Positions 52,702 through 61,254 of a stretch of DNA of 64,000 bases are shown here, one piece after another. The notes below the pieces were generated by a model. That model was given only the letters and a program-made list of their open reading frames with translations, did not search any database and was not told the DNA's origin. Location of the stretch: contig CAJINV010000028.1 in the NCBI GenBank assembly GCA_905178155.1, forward strand, positions 231,235 through 295,234. The letters are read 5' to 3'. The position numbers and the translations under genes were made by a program. This stretch comes from Amoebophrya sp. A120 (taxonomy: Eukaryota; Sar; Dinophyceae; Syndiniales; Amoebophryaceae). Positions within the stretch are counted from its first letter, which is position 1, and each line of letters opens with the position of its first letter.

Positions 52702-55644
52702 TCAGTCAGAAAGACCGGCTGCGCGACGGATGACCCGCTGAGCCTTTTTCGCCAACTCCTTCTGGTGCTTCGTGGGTTTCTTGGCGTACTGTTTGATCAC
52801 GAGCTTCTGCTGGCGGTTCGGAATCGACACCGCAATTTTCTTGCCGGACGCGGACATGAGAGGCCACAGGCCAAAGAGTTCTTCCAACGGAGGCGCAGTG
52901 AGGCTCTTGTCGAGGGGCTGAAGATTTGGTCCGCCCTGGGTTATCAAATGTAAAAATGTCTGGGTCTGGAAGAGGAGAAGTTTGTCATGCACATTTTCCA
53001 TGATCCATGATGTCTGTGATGTATGCCATAGCATTACAGATCTTTTGAGCGCCTATCGATGCGCATCCTGCATGACAAATGCCCTGTCCGCGTAGCCAAA
53101 TTTGACTCCTCTTGCTGCTCATGCAATACAGATTTTTTTAGCATCCAAATGCAGCATCACAAGTTTGGCTCTTCCAGACCCAGAAATATTTGCATTTGAT
53201 ATGGGTGGCCGCCACATCAGTGGAACGCAGGTAGTGGTGCGCCTCCACGGTCTGGTATCTCTTGGTCACCTTTCAAACGAAAAAATGTCTGGGTCTGGAA
53301 GAATGCATGTTTGTCATGCTCGTCTGGCGTGACTCTTAAATCTGTCATGCACGTTACCCAAGAGCTCCATTTTTCTGTGATGCAGAAACGCAGTTTGTCA
53401 TGCAGAATAGGCAACACCTAGAAGCTCAGAAACTTGTCATGCTGAGTCAGCACTTGTGGCCCCATCATGAGACGCCACCCAGCATCACAAGTTTCATCCA
53501 GACCCAGACATTCTTACATTTGATATCACCTTGCCCAACTTTTTGTTCGTCCTGATCTGGTCCACAATGTCCGCCATATGAAGTGTAAAAATGTCTGGGT
53601 CTGGAAGAATGCAACTTGTGATGCGCATTTCAGAACACACAAAAATCTCTCATGCATAGGTAGCAAAAGCTGCGCACTTTCTGTCACCAAAATGGGGGAT
53701 TTGTCATGCGGGTTCGGCATTGCGGAAGCTTCTCGAAACCTGTGATGCTAGAGCTTCCATGACAGACCTTCTGTGTCATGCAGAAACAGCATGACTCTTC
53801 CAGACCCAGACATTTTTACAGTTGATACGCCAAGCGCGGGCGCGAATGCTGCGGCTGGCCGACACACTCGGAAATCCAGTCTCGCCAGAACTTGGGCATC
53901 CGTATCAAGTGTAAAAATGTCTGGGTCTGGAAACTTGTGATGCTGGGTGGCGTCTCATGATGAGGCCACAAATGCTGGCTCAGCATGACAAGTTCCTCAG
54001 CTTCTAGGTGTTGCCTAATCTGCATGACAAACTGCGTTTCTGCATCACAGAAAAGTGGAGCTCTTGGGTAACGTGCATGAGAGATTTGAGGCTCATGGCA
54101 GACAAGCATGACAAAGATGCACTCTTCCAGACCCAGTCATTTTTGCACTTGATAATCCGCTGGAGGTGCGGAAACCCGGTCCCCACGGCTTTGTCAATCG
54201 ACGTGCGGAAGGCAGTCAAGTGGTGCTGCGTCACGTGTTGGGTGTCAATGTTCTCGACGTAGCGGTCCCACTTGTAGCCCAGGGCGCCTTCCCGCTTACA
54301 GTCGACGGCGTGCCAAATCTGCGCGAGAATCATGCCGACCGCAAACACGTCGTTCTTGATGGTGTCGAAGGTCGGACCTCCGGGAGAGAGAAGCGTCTCC
54401 CACGTTTTATCACAAGAAAAAAGTGTTACAGGTACACACTTGTTGGAGTTTCTGCATCACAAACTTTCGCTGTGTGGCAGGGAAACCTTGTAATGCGAAG
54501 ATCATGAGGGAAAACAGGAAGGAAACGAGGCTCCCAAGCATTTCCTGCATGAGAAAGGTTATCTGTGTTGCCGGTCTTGCAACAAAATGTTTAACTGTAA
54601 GACTTTTTTCTTGCGATACATTTCCGGGCTTCCGTAGTACAACGTGCCGGCGGCACACTTCGAAGCTTTCGTGTTTTGCTTGCCCCAAGTTGCTATCCCT
54701 TGCAAATGTGTCTGCGTCTGGAATGTTGCCGGGTTTGTCATGCATGTTTTGCATGGCCGAGGATGTCTGTAATGCACGACCTAGCATCACAGATCTTTAG
54801 AGGGCTTCCTGATGCCGACTCCGCATGACAAATGCCCTCCCCGCGTAGCACAAACTAGACTCCTCTTGCTGGTCATGCAATACAGACTTTTTTAGAGTCC
54901 AAAGTCAGCATCACAAGTTCCAACCCTCCAGACCCAGACATTTTTGCATTTGATAGTTGCGCATCCCCAGTCGACCAGTTTTAAATGCCTGGATCTGCTC
55001 TCGACCAGGATGTTCTCCGGTTTCAAGTCCCCGTGCGAAATACCGTGCTGCTTATGCAACAAGGCCACACTCTCCACTAATTCACAGCTCCACTGCATCG
55101 CCATGTCCACCGGCATGTACTCCTCGTCGACTTCGAGCCACTTCTCGAGAGTCTTTCCCTCTACCGTATCAATTCTCAACCCAACTGTGACTTTCGCGAG
55201 CTGAGACGCCGCAGTCTTGATCGCATTGTTCTCTTCGTCCTCTTCGGGCGGCACCGGTAGCACAGGCTGCTCGTCCGCTTTTTTGGAAGAGGATGCCGCA
55301 CCGGACATCAGTGCGGAGTCATCCGTAGAGATGTTGCGCGCCTCCATGTCGTCGTGGTCTTCAGTGTCGGCCTTTGGCACTGGGGCAGCAGCGGATTTCT
55401 TCATCACTTTCTTTAGCGGCGGAGGGACCTCCTCCGCGGCCGCACCTTCGATCAAGGCAGAGGACAAGGGGGCAATCAAGTCGATCACGTCCGGCTGCGC
55501 GCTCAGGTACTCCAAAACCACCCGCTCTACGTACGCGTGTGCGCGGTGTGGCAGGCTCGTGAGCAGGTCTGCCGCGCGGTAGAACTTCCATCCGCCCTTT
55601 CTCTCCGTGGTGAAAGTCGCGAATGCGCCCTTTTTCGCTGACAT
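52702..55644 (-). CDS. Atypical protein kinase, possibly inactive, seven exons
   Basis: Exons 55644-54956, 54693-54619, 54407-54155, 53902-53828, 53576-53526, 53270-53202 and 52941-52702 join in frame after removal of six introners, giving about 474 residues. Kinase C-lobe motifs: LLHKQHGISHGDLKPENILV (catalytic loop, Asp, Lys and Asn kept, HRD changed to HGD), KLVDWGCAT (DFG changed to DWG), GTLYYGSPEMY (APE region as SPE), KNDVFAVGMILAQIWHAVDC (helix F Asp), FWRDWISECVGQ. The N-lobe is poorly defined: no clear Gly loop or VAIK Lys; a Glu/Ser-rich insert (residues about 80-130) sits there. The tail is basic (QQKLVIKQYAKKPTKHQKEL). Since the catalytic and metal-binding Asp are present, weak activity is possible; the missing N-lobe Lys favours a pseudokinase. 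ATG 55644 is the first Met. Confidence 0.75.
52942..53201. mobile_element. Introner, family A
   Basis: Family A ends; perfect TGGGT flanks. Excision gives STDVAATQGGPNLQ. Confidence 0.9.
53271..53525. mobile_element. Introner, family A
   Basis: TTTCAAACGAAAAAATGTC and inverse; perfect TCACC flanks. Joins RTNKKLGKV to TKRYQTVEAHH. Interior like 42996-43261. Confidence 0.9.
53577..53827. mobile_element. Introner, family A
   Basis: TATGAAGTGTAAAAATGTC and inverse; perfect CGCCA flanks. Joins HSRPRLA to MADIVDQIRT. Confidence 0.9.
53903..54154. mobile_element. Introner, family A
   Basis: TATCAAGTGTAAAAATGTC and inverse; perfect ATCCG flanks. Its interior is the 53271 and 42996 subfamily in opposite orientation. 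Confidence 0.9.
54408..54618. mobile_element. Introner, family E
   Basis: TATCACAAGAAAAAAGTG...TTACAGG against ACTGTAAGACTTTTTTCTTG; flanks CGTTT/CATTT. Lies just after the GSPEMY motif. Confidence 0.8.
54694..54955. mobile_element. Introner, family A
   Basis: TATCCCTTGCAAATGTGTC and inverse; perfect GTTGC flanks. Lies between the DWGCAT and GTLYYGSPE motifs. Confidence 0.9.
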
Positions 55645-56436
55645 AGTTTCCAATTATGAACTGTTAAATTTACAACTCTTGGACGAGGACGAAGATGAGT
55701 TGTTCCTTCTTCTGGGCGATCTTGTTTGAAAAGGTGGACACAGTACTAGAAACAGACTCAGATGATGAAAAAACGACAAGAATTTGCGGTGGTTGAAAGA
55801 TGAAAGCCCCTCACTATTTGCATATATTGACGTCAATGACAAGCACATAGGAACGTTTTCTTCTACACTTGTTCTAATCTACTATGGTGTCTGGTTTATT
55901 CCAAAGAAAACTGCGATTGCCAGTTCTACAATACTAGGCACCACCAGAACTTATAGAAGAAGTGCACAAATCCAATCTGGAACTTGATCCGTTTGATGAG
56001 TTTTGCATTTCTCGCTGCGTCAATCAAAGGCAAGAAAGTCGCGGCGAGAAAGCTCCAAATCAAAAAGTCTTGGACGCAACAAGCCGGGCAAATCATGCAC
56101 TATTCGTTTTATTAGTTGCCCGTGCATTCGTGTTGGTGTTCCTCCTGGACGTGCGCATTCTTCCTCCTTCTCACAAAAAATGGCAAGCAACACCAATGAT
56201 CGCGAAACATCAAAACTCATCGATAGATGACGAAGCTCTGCTGATCAAAAGTTCCTTTCTCATGATCGGGGCTACGAACTCTAATGGAGCATGACGCTTC
56301 GTGAAGATTGCGGATCGTCCGGGGTTCTTGATGTGGATGGACATGGATCATTGGATCTTCCTCTACGACATCCTGAAATAAAAGTTGGAACCTAGTCGGC
56401 TGGTTCGGCCACGGGAACTCGCAAGGCAAAATCCGC
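55645..56436. other. Intergenic stretch before the satellite
   Basis: Holds the kinase upstream region and short ORFs with no recognisable domain. Confidence 0.35.
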
Positions 56437-57925
56437 ATGTTCTGGGCGGCACAAAAAATCGCTCCTCAGAGCAAAACCTTCTCCTGATCTGATTATTGCT
56501 GCCGCAAGATCCCCAGGAAGATCCCCTGGAGACATTGCGATAGCAATAATTAGGTGCGCGATGCACCGCATTTTCTGGGCCGCCCAAAAAAGCGACTCTG
56601 CGAGCAAAACCTTCTCCCGGTCTAATTTTTGCTGCCGCAAGGTCCCCAGAGGAGCTTGCGGCAGCAATAATTAGGTGCGGGAAGCGCCGATGTTCTGGGC
56701 GGCCCAAAAGATCGGCCCTGCGAGCAAAACCTTCTCCCGGTCTAATTTTTGCTGCCGCAAGGTCCCCAGAGGAGCTTGCGGCAGCAATAATTAGGTGCGG
56801 GAAGCGCCGATGTTCTGGGCGGCCCAAAAGATCGGCCCTGCGAGCAAAACCTTCTCCCGGTCTAATTTTTGCTGCCGCAAGGTCCCCAGAGGAGCTTGCG
56901 GCAGCAATAATTAGGTGCGGGAAGCGCCGATGTTCTGGGCGGCCCAAAAGATCGGCCCTGCGAGCAAAACCTTCTCCCGGTCTAATTTTTGCTGCCGCAA
57001 GGTCCCCAGAGGAGCTTGCGGCAGCAATAATTAGGTGCGGGAAGCGCCGCATGTTCTGGGCGGCCCAAAAGATCGGCCCTGCGAGCAAAACCTTCTCCCG
57101 GTCTAATTTTTGCTGCCGCAAGGTCCCCAGAGGAGCTTGCGGCAGCAATAATTAGGTGCGGGAAGCGCCGATGTTCTGGGCGGCCCAAAAGATCGGCCCT
57201 GCGAGCAAAACCTTCTCCCGGTCTAATTTTTGCTGCCGCAAGGTCCCCAGAGGAGCTTGCGGCAGCAATAATTAGGTGCGGGAAGCGCCGCATGTTCTGG
57301 GCGGCCCAAAAGATCGGCCCTGCGAGCAAAACCTTCTCCCGGTCTAATTTTTGCTGCCGCAAGGTCCCCAGAGGAGCTTGCGGCAGCAATAATTAGGTGC
57401 GGGAAGCGCCGATGTTCTGGGCGGCCCAAAAGATCGGTCCTGCGAGCAAAACCAAAAAGGTCTAATTTTTGCTGCCGCAAGGTCCCCAGAGGAGCTTGCG
57501 GCAGCAATAATCAGGTGCGGGAAGCGCCGCATGTTCTGGACGACCCAAAAGATCGGCCCTGCGAGCAAAACCTTCAACGACCTGCTAAATTTCTGCTATC
57601 ACGAGGCCTTGCGATAGCAATAATTAGCTGGGGGATGTGCCGCATTTTCTGGGCGTTTTCTCGGGAGCTGAAAAAATTGGCTTGTTTGCGAGCAAAACCT
57701 CCGCAGACTTGACTATATTTCTGCTACCACAAGGTACCCAGGGAGGTCCCCTTGGGCACTTGCGGAAGCAATAAATATTTAGGCGCGGGATGCGCCCCTC
57801 TTTCTTGGTGGGCCAAAGAATCGGCTTTGCGAGAAAAGCCTTAACCTGATTGAATTTTTGCGTATCGCAAGGTCCCCGGGCGGGTCCTCTTGGGTCCTTG
57901 CAACAGCCATAATTAGGTGGAATAA
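56437..57925. repeat. 120-bp hairpin satellite, about 12 units
   Basis: Eight or so near-identical units of 120-121 bp (56701, 56821, 56941, 57062, 57182, 57303, 57423 and on) with more diverged units at both edges. Each has an inverted repeat TTGCTGCCGCAAG...CTTGCGGCAGCAA with a loop of about 13 bases, followed by AATTAGGTGCGGGAAGCGCC. The minus ORF across units exists because 120 is a multiple of 3; units of 121 bp break it. Confidence 0.9.
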
Positions 57926-58973
57926 TAATGCAGCTTGACATTGGAGCAACCGCCCTAAACCCGCAGACAGTGGCAATGCCCTCAACGACGCGCTGTGTTC
58001 ACAGTTCATTCTGACCTGTCTCAATGTAACAATGTACCCCCAAGTGAGGCCGCATTTCCAGGCAGCTAAGTATACACCATCATCCATACCACGACTTGCT
58101 GAAGGACTCTTCGTTGCAGCTAAAGCTTTCTTGCATGTTGCTACCGACCAAGTCATCTTTTTTAGTTCCTGTTAAAACTTCCTTGGCATACCGAATGGGC
58201 AACACCAACATCGGCACAAACCGAGAACCGACTCGTCTTTTCGTAGAGTTGGAGCGCTGCTTTCGATGGCAGACACGATGATGTTCCGGTCACGATTTCA
58301 ATGGGAGACACGCTAATGGTCAATACCAGGCCTCGAACGTTGTGGAAAATAAAAGGAGAGAAGAAAACCATCGAAAAAACGCATCATCATCATGGCACTG
58401 CAAACGATGTGAATGGAACATGGACTACAGTAAACCGAGCCTGTGTTTGGGCATGCGTCCCGAAAGAATTGGGAAACAAGGCGGGCATCGCGACCATAGA
58501 CGATTTGCGTGATCTTTCTGGGGAACATCCACGGAACATTTGTGCATAAACGGACATTTGTGCATATCGGCGCTCAACATGGGACATGCAGATCGACATG
58601 CCGTTCTTTTCCATCTAGCTCAACATGGGAGGGGGCACACCAAAAGGGACATTCCTTATTTGCGATTTGTCAAAACTGTGGGTGATTTTTTTTCGAGGGC
58701 AACCACTCTGCGATACTAGTTCTTGTAACAACGTGTTAACGCGGAAGCATCCAACTTCCCTTGCTCAGTGGGTAGAGCGACATAAATATTTTTCCGTGTA
58801 AGTAGTTGTAAGACGGCCAATTGGTGAAAGCGTTCGAGTGTGTAACTGTTGAGATTAATAGGCAATTACTCATAGTAGAAACACAGTGATAGAAGAGTGG
58901 GCGTAAAAATCAGTTGGCGGAGAAACTTGCGCACAGTTGCTGCTAAACTATAAGCGCAGCATCGGCCAGCTAG
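57926..58973. other. Intergenic stretch, nothing convincing seen
   Basis: Short ORFs only, with no introner ends or domains. Confidence 0.35.
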
Positions 58974-59130
58974 TTACTCTCCGGAAGGAACGGTGTGGGG
59001 TAGCTGTCCGAACTCATCAATGCACCAGTCGCCTCGCTCGATGAGGATGCATCCGTATTTGAGGAAACCTTCTGATCCGGCATCTTGTGGACGAACCTGC
59101 AGTTGTTTTTTTCTGGTTCTCATGGTTTTT
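58974..59130 (-). pseudogene. Possible MCM/AAA-type ATPase fragment
   Basis: A minus-strand stretch reads SEGFLKYGCILIERGDWCID then EFGQLPHT before a stop at 58974. It resembles the MCM Walker B segment (leaGALvLADgGxCxIDEFdkm). No Walker A, arginine finger or other MCM part is seen nearby, so this is a fragment, a lone exon of a diverged gene, or chance. Confidence 0.3.
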
Positions 59131-59279
59131 GAACGGAAGACAAAATCCGGATGACAGCGCATGCACAAAAATGCAAAGGACACGTATGGAGAAGAAATCA
59201 GAAACAGAATTACATCCGCAATATTATACTCTTCCCACATCTCGTTCGTGATGTTGATGACCGTAGTTGTCTCCTCGCT

Positions 59280-59745
59280 CTACTTTTCCTGTCCTCTACC
59301 GCCTTTCGGCTTTTTGGCATTGCGGTAGATCTTCAAAAACCCCCTCTGGGATGCGTCGTCCAACGCCTTGTTTGCCTCCTCCTTCGTGATGCCATGTTCG
59401 AGTGCGATGGATTCCCACTTGGACTTTTCGATCATGATGCTCCCGGCAGCGAACACCGTCTCGTTGGCCCGCCCTTGCAAAATCTTCGTATGCAGTGCGA
59501 GTGAGCGACCCCCGAGATAGGCGGCACAAGTCCATCAACATGATATGTTTATTAGTAATGTAAAATTTCTGGCAGTGTTGATGATCCCAACGTAGTTCTG
59601 ACGAAGTGTAAAGCAATACGCACAGGTGGGGGCGGCTCGCAGTGGCACGCGAACGTGATCACCGATGGCAGGGACCAAAGAACCCTTCGTGAGGCCCGCC
59701 ACAGCAATGTCTTCTACCAAAGTGCCTCTACCTATCTTCCATATA
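59280..59745 (-). CDS. Uncharacterised protein, C-terminal exons
   Basis: Exon from about 59745 gives GTLVEDIAVAGLTKGSLVPA and GDHVRVPLRAAPTC. After a roughly 100-base intron flanked by TGTGC it continues AAYLGGRSLALHTKILQGRA, KSKWESIALEHGITKEEANK and KALDDASQRGFLKIYRNAKK to a TAG at 59280. A helical, charged protein; family not recognised. An upstream exon is possible at 60840-60762 (KKWLVEQDEKKPVGTGVK, ending GTAAGA) across a 1-kb intron, but phases do not fit cleanly. Confidence 0.5.
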
Positions 59746-59764
59746 TTATACTGTAAGTATGAAA

Positions 59765-60265
59765 TCAATAGGGTGCTCGCTGCTTCAGGCGAGCGCCGAA
59801 CTGCTTAACATAATATCTATGATGTTCCTGCTTGTAAATAGCTGGTGAATAGTGTTTCAATATAGGTATCTAAATAAAATCAAAACAGGAACCTTAAAAC
59901 CCTTTGAACCCTCTAAACCCTTTCGGCTCCGGGTCGGAACAGGGGCGGAGAAGCGGGGGAAGAAACGCAGGACGCGGCACGGGAAAAGCCCGTTTCAGGT
60001 CCGAAGCTGGCGCGAAAAGATGCATGGTATGCAAATTCAAAGTGGAAAAGCAATGCCATAAAATAGGAATGATGAAGAAAAAAAAAAAAGAAGGACACCC
60101 TAGAAACTGATTCCCAACCCAAAAAAAAACTGCTTGGTGCCAGCAGGGCCCAGGGAAAGCAAAAAGGGAGCAGCAACAGGAGAAGATAGTAAGAGTGAGT
60201 AGAAAATCAGTCGTGTGCTCGCTTCTTCAGGCAAGCGAGTGACCGTCTAACGTACTATCTATATT
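59765..60265. repeat. Duplicated short stem-loop block
   Basis: At about 59771-59822 and 60209-60255 a shared block reads GTGCTCGCT(G/T)CTTCAGGC(G/A)AGCG, then AACTG or AACG, then ATATCTAT or ACTATCTAT. Each copy folds into a small hairpin (GCTCGC/GCGAGC or CTCGCTT/AAGCGAG). Between them lie AT-rich and A-run sequences without genes. Confidence 0.5.
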
Positions 60266-60914
60266 CCTGAGTAAAAAATCAAAAAGCGCTGAGCAAAGAC
60301 AAAGACTTGTGCTCTGATCCGTATCTACAACTATAGCATCGTCTAGTAAAACACTCTATGACCTAAAAAGCGTCGATTAAAACATCACTCTATAAATATG
60401 TACGTATAAAAAAACACGAGACTGCTAGCAGAATGTCGTGCTCGAGAGTATCGTTTTCAACTATATAAACAAAGAGGGCGGGCCGGGGACAGGAACGGGC
60501 AAGGTAGCAAGGAATCGTGAGGAGAGGCGAAAGTGATGGAGCAGGCAAGCAATTCGATGTGACTCGATCCGATCGTCAGGGGCTTGTTGTGAACGTAGCT
60601 TTACACATTACACAGCAGCTCCCGTGAAGGTATAATATATCTTGCATTGATATGCCATAAAGGGGCAGCGTACACTGTGCAAAAAATATTGTTCATGGCG
60701 GTCGCGGTACGACGAGCTTCCCGGACTAGAATAACTGTTCGAGGGGGGTCGCGCACTGCACTTTCTTACCGTTTCACACCGGTGCCGACTGGCTTCTTTT
60801 CGTCTTGTTCGACGAGCCATTTCTTATTGGCGGCTCGCGATTTCACAACCTGTTTTACTTATGTGCAATGCGAGTTGTAATCTGTGCGCAGCTGCATTGC
60901 GCGGCGCCAGTGCA

Positions 60915-61158
60915 TATTCACTGCAACTATGTCTGGGTCTGGAAGAGCGCAGTTCTGTAATGCTTGTCTCGCATGAGTCTTGAAAATTTAATACGTGAGC
61001 ATCTTGTCTGTCATGCAACCACGCAGTTTGTCATGCGGAGAACGAAACACAAAGGAGCTCAGATACTTCTCAAGCATGGCAGTGTACTGCAGTCGCGCGC
61101 CCACCATTCACACACTAGCATCACAACTTTCCAGATCAAAACATATTTGCAATGCATG
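60915..61158. mobile_element. Introner, family A, apparently outside a clear coding frame
   Basis: TATTCACTGC...TATGTCTGGGTCTGG against TTTCCAGATCAAAACATATT...GCATG; perfect GTGCA flanks. It lies about 100 bases past the TAA of the gene at 61255. Joined flanks give only a short frame. Confidence 0.8.
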
Positions 61159-61254
61159 GTGCAATGAATGCGTGCCGCGTCAAACCAAATTAATACACAA
61201 CAAAGTCGCCGCGAAGTAATTTCATCAACGTCATCATTATCATCATCTTTGTGT

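Noticed and set aside
56363-57577. Repeated minus-strand ORFs (up to 261 codons) over the 56-57.5 kb array
   Set aside because: They arise because the repeat unit is 120 bp, a multiple of three; units of 121 bp break the frame, and the same peptide simply repeats.
56437-57925. CRISPR array
   Set aside because: The repeats are 120 bp with no unique spacers, in a eukaryotic context without cas genes.
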